Source: Diphasiastrum complanatum (lineage: Eukaryota; Streptophyta; Lycopodiopsida; Lycopodiales; Lycopodiaceae). From it: a stretch of DNA of 64,000 nt. This document shows, piece after piece, positions 22,365 through 37,791 of the stretch (position 1 is its first letter; the number at the start of each line of letters is the position of its first letter). The notes below the pieces were generated by a model. The model saw nothing but the letters and a program-made list of their open reading frames with translations, was not told the DNA's origin and did not search any database. The stretch lies in NCBI GenBank assembly GCA_029204225.1, contig CM055095.1, positions 43,176,223-43,240,222 of the forward strand, in the 5' to 3' direction. The translations under genes were made by a program, and so were the position numbers.

Positions 22365-24601
22365 TTACTCTCTCAAGGATGTAAGTGTCCATTTGGATGC
22401 TTCACTTAATCTCAAGAGGAGTTTACAATTTGTCTCAAAACATGTGAAAACATGATTTTCAAAAAAGTGAGTACCAAGCTCAATCTTGTTCTTACTAGAA
22501 CCAAGAGCATACTTTTGACAATACAATATCTTGCTTTTAGAAAGTATTGGAAACACATCTAAGTCAATAATGACAAGAAACATGTCCATACCATAAGCAT
22601 CATACAAAACTAGTATAGCTTTTCTTGAACTTTGAGATCCAAAAAATTCAATGAAGCAAGATAGCATTTCAAGCAAAGGAAGAGAAGCATATATGAATGT
22701 GTTGTAGTAGATACAACATGAAATATGCCCCTCTTTGCCATGTAAGGTGAGCCATAAAGACTCGGCCATGCATCTTGAAGATCTTCTTGAAATCATATGA
22801 AGAAGAAACTCCTCCTCACACATTGGCCCCATCATAACTTGAATACCTTCAAAAAGGATAACTTGTGATGCTTCTTGAGAAGCCTTGATCTCGGCCACTT
22901 CCAAGATTGAATCTTCATGCAATATGACATCTCTATTCACCATCACATTTGAAATAGAGAGTGTAAAGACACTAAAGGCCTCCTTGATGGATGAGTATCC
23001 AATCATGATCCATGAGCTTGGATCATCCTTCCTTTTTGTTTCCAAGGGAATATATGCAAAGCAAGCACTACCAAGTTCACTAAGGTGATCAACCTTAGGC
23101 TTCATCTTGAATAAAACTTCATATGGTGCTATTCCTTCAAGAGCTCCAATACTCCTCAAAGCTTTGATCTTCAATGAGAATTTCTTCTCAACATATGCTT
23201 TGAATAATAAGGAATAATCATACACCATAACACTTGAAGAGAGAAGATATGTGCATCTTGTGTAATCCTCCTCCTTTGAAATATTGGAAATATAAGAAAC
23301 ATCAAGAGAGTTTGCACTCTCACTTGGATCCAGTTTGTAGATGCCTTCAAATCTTGATCCATATGCAAGGATCTCACCATCCTTCTTAATCACACAATTG
23401 TCAATATTGAAATTGACATCAAAGCCACTATCAAGAAGTTGGCCAATACTTAAGATGTTCTTTGTAAGCTTTGGGACAAAAAGAACATTGTTGAGAAAGA
23501 GATCTTTAGAAGATGCAAGCTTCAAGAGAATAATCCCTACTCCTTCAATATTGCACTCATGCTTACCTGCAAAGTATATGGTCTTCTTGACTCCATCATA
23601 AGGCATAATAGATGAAAAAAAGTGCTTGGAGCCACACATATGTGAAGATGCTCCACTATCAATATACCATGAGTCATCCTTGTTGAAGGTGGAAGAGGAG
23701 AAGCTTGATGCCATAAGAGAGCCTTCTCCATCACTTGCAATATAGTCTTCTTTCTCATTGGTGATGTTGGCTTGATTGAGTTGATTCTTCTTCTTGAAGC
23801 AATTGGTGGCATAATGGCCTTTCTTGCCACAATAAAAGCACTTGATCATCTTCTTCTTGAGATTTGAATTAGAAGCATGAGAGGTATCCTCCTCCTCTCC
23901 ATCTTGGTCTTTAGCTTTGTCATTAGAGAAGTGATGGTGTTGCTTCTTACTCCTCTCTTTGTGCTTGGCAAATAGAACTTTGCCATCATCATGATTGAGT
24001 GATAGCTTGTCCATCCTCAAGAGTTTGTACTCTTGTCTTGATTCTTCAGAAATAAGCACACTTTGAAGGGCCTCCAAACTTGGTAGCTCCTCCTTAATAG
24101 CATAGGATTGGACAAGGTTGTCATATTCATCTCTCAAGCATTGAGAATGACTTGGACTAGCTCACGTTGATTGATTGAGTCACCAATACATGCAAGCTCC
24201 CTATGAATATCCTTGACTCTCAAAACATAATTAGATGCACTCTCATCACTCTTTTGACTACTTTGGAATATTTGATTTCTAAGAGTGAGGAGCCTAGAGG
24301 TGTTCTTAGCCTCATAGATGGACTTGAGACAATCCCAAGCTTCCTTGGATGTAGAACAATCACCAATCTCCCTCAATATCTCATTAGAGACATTCATCTT
24401 AATGTAGTGGAGAGCCATCCTAGCTCTCTTCTTGTATTTTTGTACTTCTTGAAGGACTTGAGGCTCCTCCTCAATCCCAAGTACAATGTCCATCACATCT
24501 TGGAGTATCAAGATGGACTCCATCCTCAACTTCCATATTGAATAATTGGAAGTAGACAATCTCTCACTTGGTTGCAACAAGTATGAACTCATTGAAGTCA
24601 T
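22365..24601 (-). pseudogene. gag-protease-partial integrase gene of copia B
   Basis: Starts at the ATG at 24601 (MTSMSSYLLQ). The Gag N-terminal signature SNYSIWKLRMES follows; a one-base deletion in a T run near 24137 shifts the frame, after which 590 codons are open to 22365. The zinc knuckle CFYCGKKGHYATNC is complete and the protease site is DSWYIDSGASSHM. After the protease linker (LTKNILSIGQL) the integrase is shrunk: compared with copia A, the HxxxH..CxxC zone and first catalytic Asp are lost, and the frame jumps from KIKALRS to APYEVLF, removing the other two catalytic residues. The C-terminal 150 residues are only faintly polymerase-like. Confidence 0.8.
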
Positions 24602-25343
24602 GTAAAGTGGAGATAAATAAAAGTGATGAACAAAAAATGTTGCTTCTCTCTCACTATAGGATCCAATAATGGTGTGCTACCATCTCCTATGCAAGATCTT
24701 GCAACAAACTGTGAGATGATTCTCACTAGCTATCTCAATCTCTCCAAAACTAGATCTACTTCACATCAAATGATGGAGTATGAGCAAAGTTAGGATCAAA
24801 CACTCTTAGCACGTGTGAAACACTAAGAAACCAAATTTGACTCAAATACAATGATATTGCATGAAACAAAATGACTAAGATCTCAAAACAGTGCCTAGAT
24901 CACATATTGATGAGATTGGTAAGCATTCAACTGTGATTTTGGATCAAACAAGCAATCTCTTGACCAAACCAAATGTGTCCACCCAGGTCTAGGTGCCTAC
25001 CTAACCCTCTTCAAAAGCTTATAACTTTTGATTGGCTCAACCAAATGGAATGAAACTGATTGCAACAGAAACTAGACAAAAATAGCTTCAAAACAAGCTA
25101 TCTAGCAAGATTTTTGGATCAAACATGAAAGAGAACTCCAAAACTGAAATTGGATGTTCCTCACATGTGTCTGAGCACCTGATTCCGTACAGTACCAGGT
25201 CAGACCCAATCAATGTCCTTTTGATCTCTTTTGATCCAAAATTGAACAAGATAGCTAGGAAAATGGGCCTTGACAATTTCCAGCTCAAGATTGATGAATA
25301 GTTTTCACTCAAATGGATCAAAATGCATGGTAACCTTAGGTAG

Positions 25344-25355
25344 GCTCTGATACCA
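25344..25355 (-). other. primer-binding site of copia B
   Basis: TGGTATCAGAGC on the minus strand, directly next to the LTR that starts at 25356. Confidence 0.9.
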
Positions 25356-26017
25356 TGTTGAATTTCACACGTGTGGACTGTCCACTACATGTACTTGTGA
25401 TCTCCTAAGGTGTGTAGATGCACCAAGATCAAGACTAGATTGAGATTCAAGATCAATCTTGAATCCTATGGCAAAAACACACTACTACATGCATTCAATC
25501 ACTTCCAACTCTCACTCACACGTGTGGAAAGTATTCAAAAGTATTCTAAGTAAAAACAAGCTGCTCTCCTCGGGTAGAGAGAGAAAATGCATCAAGAACT
25601 CTCGGGTAGAGAGAGAAAGCTAGAAATCCAATAACTCACAAAATCCATGAAATCACCAAATCAATTTTCTATTGGACCTCACAAGGTTCCACCTCTAAAT
25701 CCTATTGGACCTCTTAAGCTTCATCAAACAAAAGCATGACACTTGTCTACACTCCAATTGGCACAAGTTTGGCTCTATTTTGGCTCAATAGTGGCATTAC
25801 AAGTGGAAATGGATAATTTGCCATCTATGCCAAATTTGACCCTATCAACATCCTACACCTAAATGCTTTACTATGAAATTCTATGAGACCCCTATATCAA
25901 ACATTTTGATTTACTCTACAATTCTCCACACGTGGGAACATCCTCCACACATGTGAGATTCACTTACAAACTTCTATCATAAAAAATACCAAGCTAGATT
26001 TTTGCCAATTTCTCACA
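25356..26017 (-). repeat. 5' LTR of copia B (right in window)
   Basis: Starts TGTTGAATTTCACACGTG beside the primer-binding site and ends CAATTTCTCACA. The junction with the flanking repeat reads CACTTTGGTACT. Confidence 0.9.
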
Positions 26018-27300
26018 CTTTGGTACTATATGATGCTTTGATACTTTGGTACTACCTTTATATGATGCTTTGGTACTACTTGCAGGTACTTTCTACCTTC
26101 TTGGTACTACCTATGCCTGTGTATGATACTTTGGTACTACATGTATATGAGGCTTTGGTACTACCTGCAAGTACTTTCTACCTTCCTGGTACTACCCATG
26201 TACGATACTTTGGTACTACCTGTATATGATGCTTTGGTACTACCTGTAGGTATTTTCTACCTTTTTGGTACTACTTGTGTATAATACTTTGGTACTACCT
26301 ATATATGATGCTTTGAAACTACCTGTAGGTACTTTTTACCTGTAACACAATAAGACTTCTTGAATATAGATCAGTGGTAATGAGAATCCTCCTTAAGTTC
26401 ACTTTGAAGATGTTAACAATGACTTTAATGCAGAAGGAATCTTTAAGAAGGTTCGAGTGAACCAACATTGTCTTGAACTGCACCAGTGTTGGGTACTAAT
26501 TTTACATATTTTGTATTGTTTTGGTACTATTTCTGTGTTGGTGAAACACTTAATATAAAAGATTCGCACTGCAAGAACTTATCGTAAACCAATTCCAATC
26601 CTACTGACTACCAAATTAGGTCTTTTATACTAAGTCTCTAAGTTTTATTTTAAAATCTACCAAATAGGTACTATTTAGATTTCTCGTGACCATATTTTAC
26701 GCATAAAACTACAAAAATTAGGTACTTTTTTCTTTATATTTATTTGTGTTCGTAGCTCACATACAATCCATTGTGATCTTTTTGGTACTATTTTAGTGTT
26801 GTTTACCAATTGGTGGAATCTAAGCTCTAGGTACTACCAATTTTACAAAATTTGTACTATTTTTGTAATGTTTACGTGTTCCTGAGTCTTTAGAGTACCA
26901 AAGATTGGTACTATTTGAACCTATTGTGTAACAATTTTGATCCTCCGGGACTACCAATTAAGGTTTTTGTACTTTTTGCATGTTTAGTACTTTTGTACTA
27001 TTAGATGTTTTTGTACTTTGGTACTATAAGATGCTTTGGTACTTTGGTCCTACCTGTTAGTACCTTCCACCGCTCAGGTACTTTGTTGCTATAAGAAGCT
27101 TTTAAACAGCACTTTGATGTGCAGTGAGGGGGCTTGAAACCACTTATGTCGTGTAACACGATAAGACTTCTTGAATATAGATCAATGGTAATGAAAATAC
27201 TCCTCCACTTTGAAGATGTTAACAATGACTTTAATGTAGAAGGAATCTTTAAGAAGTTTCGAGTGAACCAACAATTTATTGAGTTAAACCAGTGTGTTTC
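26018..27300. repeat. GGTACT-rich tandem repeat, right part
   Basis: 26018-26345 holds about four copies of a unit of roughly 82 bp (TTTGGTACTACCTGTATATG, GATGCTTTGGTACTACC, AGGTACTTTCTACC). 26485-27000 then repeats the 350-bp units seen at 20745-21239. A further segment, 26350-26470 (ATAAGACTTCTTGAATATAG), recurs at 27150-27295, giving a higher-order period of about 800 bp. Small open frames across it are not genes. Confidence 0.8.
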
Positions 27301-27355
27301 TCAGTGTATCTTGAAATATAATTATAATTTATGACGTTGTTTCAGCAGATTTTGT

Positions 27356-30393
<3,038 letters not shown>

Positions 30394-30572
30394 GGGGAGA
30401 TATGTTGGAAGAATAAGAAACACCCTAGTGCATTTATTCATAAAAAAAATTAATAAGTACAATGATGAAAAGGATATATACATTCCCAAGGGAAAGTTTG
30501 ACATAATGCAAGCTCAAACAAGAGCGAAGCTTGCACTACAATTAATATTAGTTTAGCTTAAAAAAACTTGAA
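30394..30572 (-). repeat. dispersed repeat, inverted partner of 11128-11306
   Basis: Reverse complement matches 11128-11306, including CTCTTGTTTGAGCTTG and TTCCAACATATCTCCC. It lies just beyond the 3' side of copia C coding remains, so it could be the edge of that element's LTR. Confidence 0.7.
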
Positions 30573-30779
30573 AAAGAAATGACTCCAAATGAGTATATCA
30601 GCAGTATATGATGCTCACTGCAAGTCGAACCCGAAGTATGCTACCAAGTATGGAAGTGTCGTCCACGCGTCCACAGTGCATTGTATTTTTTGTACTAAAC
30701 AAAATGGAACTAACATAACAATATACTGACCATTTGTAAGAGTATAAATGCTTCCATCAGACACGCAAAGTTTTATTCC

Positions 30780-32840
30780 AAGTTTCTTCACAAATTTATC
30801 AAACCTCTAATTCCATTGCCTACATCCTTGTTTTAGACCATATATGGATTCTTCAGCTTGCAACACTTGTTCCCTTCAACTTCAAAATCAGACAACTGTA
30901 TTGTGTAAATGCTCTCTTCTAGAATTCCACTAAAAATTGTTGTTTCTACGTTCGACTACCAAATTCTCCAGTTCTTTTGAGTAACAATTGCCACCATGAT
31001 TCTTATGGAAGAAATTCTTACCACAGGCGCATAGGTTTCAGTGTAGTCTATCCTCTCAATCTGGCTGTACCCCTTTGCTACAAGCCAGGCTTTGAATCTG
31101 TCATCACTTTGTCAGCAATTAATTTAACTTTGTATACCCATTTGTTTCCAATTACCTTTGTATTTGTTGGTATCTCCGATAGCTCCCATACTTGGTTTTC
31201 TTCCAGGATTGAATCTCTTCCTCCATTGCTTTCCGCCAGTTGAGCCAGTGTTTTTTTGTTTTGCCTCTATGAGAGTCTTTGATTCTAATATGAACTCTCC
31301 CCATTCCTCCATTAGATATATCGTACCTTCATACCTCTTTGATGGAGTTTTTACTCTAGTTGATTTCCTTAAGAGAACACTTTGATCTGGTTCTTTTCTT
31401 TTCTCATGATTTTTTGTTGCTGCTGCATCATGTCTCTTAGCTTCTTGTTCAACTTGGAGATCTATATAGCTTATTCCCTTTTGATATTAATTTCTCTAGC
31501 CTTTTGTGAGATGCATGTCCTAATCTCTCATGCCAAACCCATGACTCTATGCCAGGTCCTTCTTCAGCAATATTTGCATGTTCTTCTTTTATAGAATTGC
31601 ACTCAACTCTAAATAGATTGCCAGCTTTAACACTCTTTATAACCAGCTTTTCATCAATATAAATCAGACAGTTCCCCCCTTGAAATCTAGTTTCAATCCC
31701 CATATCCATCATTTTGATGATAGAAAAAAGATTTTTACTGATAACAGGTACATATAAGACTTCCATCAGTTTACCCCTTCCTTTTCACTAAGCTTAATAG
31801 GAACATTACTTATCCCTTCTGCTACAATAGGCATATTGTTTCCCATAAAAATACTAATAGGCAGATCTAGATACCTGAAGTCTCAAATGATATGTTTGGG
31901 GGTGTCATATGAGAGGATCCACATACCAATGTAGATCTAGCTCTTCATCGCTATCACTGCTGATCACAACCTTATTTCTGAAATGTTCAGCTTTAATAGG
32001 GGTAGCCTTTTGCCTCGCCATCATACATCTTTCTTTAGGTTCCGCATCTTCTTCATCTTCTTCGGCCAAGTTTGCTACTTCTCTAGTCTGCATCTGCTTG
32101 ATCCGTGCTTTTATCGAACAGTCTCTTACCAGATGATCTGGTGAATCACAGGCATAACACTTCCTTTCAAATTTCTTTCAAAACTCTTTCTTTCCTTTGG
32201 CATTTTGCTTTTCCTTTCGAATCTGTGGATTTTTAGGTTGGCTTCGTTGAGATGTCATAATCAAGGCCATTTCTTGGTCAGATGGCCCTGCCATCTTGCT
32301 TCTTCTTAGCTCCGTCTGCATGATCCTTGCCATTGCTATTTCTAGCATTAACAAATCTTCCTTATCATATGCATACTGAGCCTCTATGACAACAATGGTA
32401 GTTTCAAAGGATGAAGGTAGTCCACCAAGAAATAAAGCCGCTACATCCTTTTCCTTCATGGAAAAACCCAATGATGCTAGGCACCTATGCACATCTTTGA
32501 ATCTTATTACATAAGAAGCAATTGATTTGCCTTTTGCTACTGCCATATGCGTTATCTCCTTCTGCAAAACAATCCTGGAGGTTACTCCTACTCCATGGTA
32601 TAAATTTTGCAAGGTCTTCCAAACTTCTTTTGGAGGACTTGAGCACTGGCAGTATCTCCCAGAGATAGGCAAATAATGGAGAGAGCTTGCTTCATTCTAT
32701 CTCGAAACAATCTCCCCTTCTCTGCTACATCCACTGATGCTTCTCCTTTGATGATCGGCTCTATTTCAGCTCCAGAGACAAGATCCCAGAGTCCCTTCTC
32801 ATCTAGGATCAACTGAATTTTCCACGACCATACATCGTAG
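30780..32840 (-). pseudogene. gag-pol relic of copia element C
   Basis: Read on the minus strand from about 32840: Gag (LILDEKGLWDLVSG, then KEVWKTLQNLYHGVG after a frameshift), a complete zinc knuckle CYACDSPDHLVRDC near 32130, protease linker VLYVPVISKNLFSI, pre-integrase motif WHERLGHASHKRL near 31545, then a jump to reverse transcriptase: VIGNKWVYKV (31130-31160), WLVAKGYSQIERIDYTETYAP (31024-31100) and degenerate sequence to about 30790. The catalytic integrase core and the YVDD part are missing. Many stops and shifts. No LTR pair found. Family differs from copia A and B. Confidence 0.8.
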
Positions 32841-33382
32841 TTTTCGTCTTCCAGTTTCTCGACCTGCCTCGTTTCCTACATATGAGCCATCCTTCTTGAC
32901 GTTGTACTGCTCGATACCTTTTAGACAGCTATAATAATGATCAATCCTTCTCAAAAGATTGTTCAGTACACAATCTGGTTTAAAAAACTTTTAAGAGGAC
33001 AGGGTGCATGTGTGTCGTGGGCCCATAACCCATGTTAAGTCTAAAGCGTGCAACCAAAAGACATATCAAAGCACAATCATTCTCATACGTACACAACATA
33101 TTTCCATCCTAACAAAAGCTTCTTTTATTACTTATCAAGAAAGATCTCAGTACATGATCACTTCTCAGAGATTCACAGTACGTATAATCTCTTTGCATTC
33201 ACACTACTTTACTCACAAAAGACATACACTAGCAGCCCGAACTCATCATACTTATGAAACGTCTACCATCAATTATTCGCATAACTACTGCCTAAACTTA
33301 ATCCTATCAGCTACCTAACTGTTAACCGTTTATCATGACACCTGATCCTGAAACTATTCTCAACGACTATCCACCAACTCAA
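32841..33382. other. leader/flank of copia C, unassigned
   Basis: No gene. A reverse primer-binding site would be expected to the right of gag; I do not see one. Open frames at 33004-33318 have no family motif. Confidence 0.35.
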
Positions 33383-34771
33383 CAGAATTCAAGCGGCATA
33401 TCAAGCTACTTCGCTCTAACGCTCATCACCGGTATGCAGTTTCTTTTATTGCTATAACAACTATACTGTTTTGATGCATTGGTAGGACAAGAATTTGGTG
33501 CCGCTTTTCTGCAATTCAAGCGCTTTCTTATGACTACATGTTTTTCTCCTATTCGCAAATGTCTGTGCTTTCTCTTCAAGTGTAACTAGACAATGTTTGG
33601 ACGCTGTGACTTTTCTAGTTGAGATGTTCGTATATTTATTGAATTGTGTATGGCAAGAAACACGTCAAAATATGGTTTTATCAATAAATGGTAGAGTCTA
33701 GACCTGAAATAGTTTGATACAGATCAGGATATAGACTACCTATTATTAGTTCGTCGGAATATTAGCAATAAGATAGGATGACGGGTATCGATCGACGCGT
33801 AGAATAAAGCTCGCTATCGATGAATGAAAGATATAATATTATCATCGTCATAATAGAAGATAGAGAGGAGTGTGAGAAGTGTTACTACTCAGATTTTATT
33901 CATCGATGAAGAACTGCTTCCGCTGGAAGAAATGCTGCAATTAATCTAGCTTTTTGGAAAATATACATGGTATTGCATGACGTGAGTAAACATTCAGACA
34001 AGGCGATAAGCTCTTCTTTTGGTTTGGCCATAATGGAAGACACAGCACCTGGTGTTATAGACAATATTTATGTGTTATTGCCTTTGAGAGACCAGTTTTA
34101 GCGGACGACGCTCAAACAATTGTGATTCTTTTGTAGTAAAGTCATAATCCAGAAGCTCTGCAAGGTCTGAACATTTATCTCAGTTTTAATCTGTTTGGGG
34201 AGCATTTCCATCTTGACCCAATGCTGTCTTATTGGGAATTCTTATCTATGATGTTTTGCTTGCAAGTATATCTTGCATGCTCCATTTTTATGGTCACTTA
34301 GACTATTTCAGGCACTTACTGGTCAAGTGACTGCTCTCTAATTAGGATCAGAGTTAGATTTCACTCTAGCTTTGTCCGAGTGGTATCAGAGGCTTCGTAA
34401 TGCTCCAGAAAAAATAGGTTCTAAATAGTTGCTTGGTTTTTAAGAAGAAATGAGCAGAGTTTGGGAGGAATTTAGAATCGAAAGCAACTGAAAGACTGGA
34501 GTAGAATAAAGAAAACAAGACTAGCTTTTGTCTATTAAATGGGGAATAAATCTAAAGAGCATTTTCCATAAATTCGTTCTAGTGCTTGTACATTGCACTA
34601 ACAAAAAGGTGCTTATATCTAGAAGTTTATCTCAAACAAGGTATTTTCTAGAAATAGCATTTTTAGGTTTGGAATGTGGCTTTGAGCTTTTAGTATTTCA
34701 TAGAATCCTGCCCCCAAAAACACATTATGGATTCGATAATTGGTTTTGTTGGCCCATGGTAGGGATATAAT
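33383..34771 (+). repeat. 1.4-kb dispersed repeat with a copia primer-binding site, copy 2
   Basis: Partner of 11700-13102 in the same orientation. It has TGGTATCAGAGGC at 34381-34393 at the equivalent place, one base off the usual site. Several small indels separate the copies, so both are old. Confidence 0.65.
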
Positions 34772-35410
34772 GACTCGTACTCAATGAATACATAGAAGCT
34801 CTAATATGCTCAGATCCGAGCTCTACATGTATAAATATGTGATGGGATTTCCATCCAATTATGAGCAAAATCGAGATTTTCCTTCTTGACTAGTTTGAGT
34901 CTATGATTTGATTGATGAATGCTATTGGCATAGGATTTTTTGTGATGATTAAATGAGTTCAGAGTTGCAGATACAGTACACAGGCGGCGGCAGGCCGTAC
35001 TTTCACATGTGTGAAGAGTTTTGGAGCTAATTCATGGAGTTCAAGCCAAGATAAGCTAGGATTCATTGCATTGATTAGTAATCTAGCTTCTAGATCTTGT
35101 TTGGATCTTAAGTAGGTGCTTTCTCCATCATTTCTAAGATCAAATGAGATTATTTTGCTGATTTTTATCATGTTCATGTAGTTTCCAAAATCTCAACAAT
35201 AGGCTGAACAAGTCTAAAGCCAAAATACAAAGTTTCCTCACATCAAATTGTATATTTTATTCTAAATCATGCTCAAAATTACATTCTAAAATCATGATAC
35301 AATCTGTAAAACACAAAAGTGAGTGTAAACTTCAGCTGGATATATTGATAAAAAGCAAGAACTCAATAGGCGACTATTATAAAATGGAATCTGGTCACAA
35401 CATGATTTTT
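34772..35410. other. unassigned spacer left of copia A
   Basis: No gene recognised. AT-rich, with a CACATGTGTG word at 35003 like those in the copia LTRs, possibly an old LTR remnant. Confidence 0.3.
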
Positions 35411-35928
35411 TGGTAGTGATTCCTACTTTGTAGGATCTAGACCATGATTTATGATGAGATTTGTACCTACCATGCACCTACCAAGCGTGACTCTTGGATC
35501 TAGGCTAGGAATTTCACATTAGGGCAAGAAAGTGGAGTCCACTTCCTTATTACATGCTGGATTTTCACCTAACTTTGCAAAGGAAGTGTGTTTTACTATG
35601 TATTCCCATTCTCCATAGTGAGAAGATAGAAACTTTTTGGAGCCTCAAGGAGAAACTCGAGTTTCCTCTCATTGTATGGTGATTACTCTATTTTTCCAAT
35701 GAAACCCAGCTTTGGCACTTTGTAAACACTGTCTACAGGCCGTACTACAGCCTTATTTCTACACGTGTGGAGTTGTGCTTTGATTGTCTCTACTTGTTTC
35801 CTATCTAGCTGCTAAACTAGATCTTGTTTTCTGATGACTAGTTTCTGATAGATTGTTTAACAAGCATACAATCACCTTGTGGATCATTCAAAGATCCATT
35901 AATGGTCCTTAGTACTGTACTTTTCACA
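35411..35928 (+). repeat. 5' LTR of copia A
   Basis: TGGTAGTGATTCC ... CTTTTCACA, with TG...CA ends. Contains ACACGTGTGGAG near its middle. About 98% identical to the 3' LTR. Confidence 0.95.
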
Positions 35929-35940
35929 TGGTATCAGAGC
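35929..35940 (+). other. primer-binding site of copia A
   Basis: TGGTATCAGAGC, complementary to initiator-Met tRNA, directly after the LTR end. The next base C extends the match. Confidence 0.95.
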
Positions 35941-36320
35941 CAAGTACAAGGCCATTGATCTGTGTTTGAATCTAATCCAGTTTTAGCAAGTTTTGGTGCA
36001 AAAAGCTAGTATTGGAAGGGCGAGCTGGTATCCAGGTTTTGGTGAGGAAATTTGATCCCAAACTTTTTCAGGATCAAAATCCGTATTGTTCACACGTGTG
36101 GGCATCTCTGAACCAGCATTTAATAACCCATATTCATCGGATCATAGAAAATTCATCTGGTGTCAATTTGATGTAATTTTTGGTGCAAATCCTAGGATAA
36201 GCTACCAAGATCACTTGCCATTGATTAGTTTTGAATTTGTTTCATGAAAACTAATTAATCTAGGCTGATTTCAGACCTTCTTAAAGTGAAAACCAGTTCT
36301 TGAAAGTACATCAAAGTGAA

Positions 36321-36322
<2 letters not shown>

Positions 36323-36360
<38 letters not shown>
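36323..36360. repeat. (GA)n microsatellite in the copia A leader
   Basis: About 19 GA units between the primer-binding site and gag, inside the element's untranslated leader. Confidence 0.95.
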
Positions 36361-36364
<4 letters not shown>

Positions 36365-36585
36365 TTTTTGTCCAAGAATAGCCAAGATTGGCAAGATTTG
36401 CTTGAGTGTAGTTTTCATCTCATCTTATCTCCATTCCAGCTTGTGAGGGAGTGATAGAACTATGATTACAAATCCATTTGTTGGATTAGAAGTCAACATT
36501 TGAGTGAAACACTGCAAGTTAGAAACCTTTGTGAGTTTCAGGTACAAACAAATCTATATCTTGTGTGTAGAATCTTGCTAGTAAG

Positions 36586-37791
36586 ATGGGATCAACGGGA
36601 GCCTACCTTCTAGAAGCTAGTGGGAGGTTAAATTCTACCAATTATGCTATTTGAAAAGTGAGGATGGAGTCACTAATGGTGCTCCAAGATCTTTATGAGT
36701 TTCTAATAGATGATGAAGATGAACCTCTAGGTGCACAGGAATTAGTGAGATACAAGAAGAGGTCTAGGCTTGCACTTCACTGTATTAAGATAAATGTAAG
36801 CAATGATCTTTTAAGGGAAGTATCATCATGTAAGAGTGCTAAAGAGGCTTGGGAATCTTTAAAATCTATCTATGAGTCTAGTAACACTTCGAGGGTTCTC
36901 ATGCTTAGGAATCAGATTCTACAAAGCATGAAGAGGAGTGATGAGAGTGCACAAGATTATGTGCTAAGAATCAAGTCTCTTAATAGGGAGTTAGCTTCCA
37001 TTGGAGAGAAGATTCAAGATAGTGAGCTTGTTCAGATTTTCCTAAATGGTCTAGGGAGTGGCTTTACAAATTTGGTCCAAAGCTTTGCAATCCAAGACAC
37101 TTTGCCTACTATAGAAAAGCTACACAGTGTATTAGTAGCTGAAGAGTGTAGGATGTTGCATATCAATGCAAGAATGAATGCTATTTCTTTGCAGGATGGT
37201 GATGAGAAAGCTAATTTCTCATTCAAAAGCAAGAAGAAGACCAATGGCAAGAAGAATCACTTCAAGGAGACCAAGGAGGAGGATGAGGCTTCAAGCTCAA
37301 AGGGCAAGATCAAAGACAAGTCCAAGTCCAAATGTTTTTTCAGTGGAAAGAAAGGACATTTTGCATCAAAATGTCTCAAGAAGAAGAAGGCACAAGAGAG
37401 CAAACAAAGCAACATTGCACATCAGGAGGAAGAGGAGGATGAAGAGTCATCCTTGATGGTTTCCAACAAACCACCATCATCCAAGAGCAACACCAATGAT
37501 TCTTGGTGGATTGATAGTGGGGCAAGTTCCCACATGACATATCAAAAGGACATATTCTCCACCTTACTTTCTTACAATGACTTACATAGATCAATCTATA
37601 CTGCAAGTAGTCAAGAATGTAAGATAAGTGGAATAGGAACAATTCCCTTGTATGTGGGATCATCCAAAAGGATGAATCTAGATAATGCTCTTTATGTTCC
37701 TAAGTTAACCAAGAATTTGCTTAGTGTTGGCCAGTTAATGGATAATGGCCTAGATGTACAATTTAAGCATGGAGTTTGTTCCATTCTTTGA
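36586..37791 (+). pseudogene. gag and protease region of copia A
   Basis: The ATG at 36586 opens a Gag frame (MGSTGAYLLEA) stopped by TGA at 36652-36654, where the related elements have Trp (SIW). The frame is then open to a second TGA at 37789-37791. Gag motifs follow: KKRSRLALHCIKINVS and AWESLKSIYE. The knuckle reads CFFSGKKGHFASKC, so the second zinc-binding Cys is Ser. The protease site is DSWWIDSGASSHM and the linker LTKNLLSVGQL. Gag would form the particle and protease would cut the polyprotein; both are disabled here by stops. Confidence 0.9.

Larger units (their letters stand above)
21240..26017 (-). mobile_element. Ty1/copia element B, gag-protease type with deleted pol
   Basis: A 4.8-kb element with two LTRs (663 and 662 bp, about 18 differences by eye), a reverse primer-binding site at 25344-25355 and a polypurine tract GAGGAGGAG (minus strand) next to the left LTR at 21903. 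Target duplication is probably ACTTT (21235-21239 and 26017-26021, with one base of ambiguity at the right edge). It sits inside the GGTACT tandem repeat. Gag and protease persist; the integrase has two in-frame deletions and most of reverse transcriptase and RNase H is missing or unrecognisable. Confidence 0.85.

Noticed and set aside
22030-22392. 120-codon minus frame downstream of the copia B gag gene
   Set aside because: No retroelement motif; probably the non-coding 3' part of the element.
33004-33318. 104-codon plus frame
   Set aside because: His/Thr/Ser-rich with no motif; an overlapping second frame of similar quality suggests chance.
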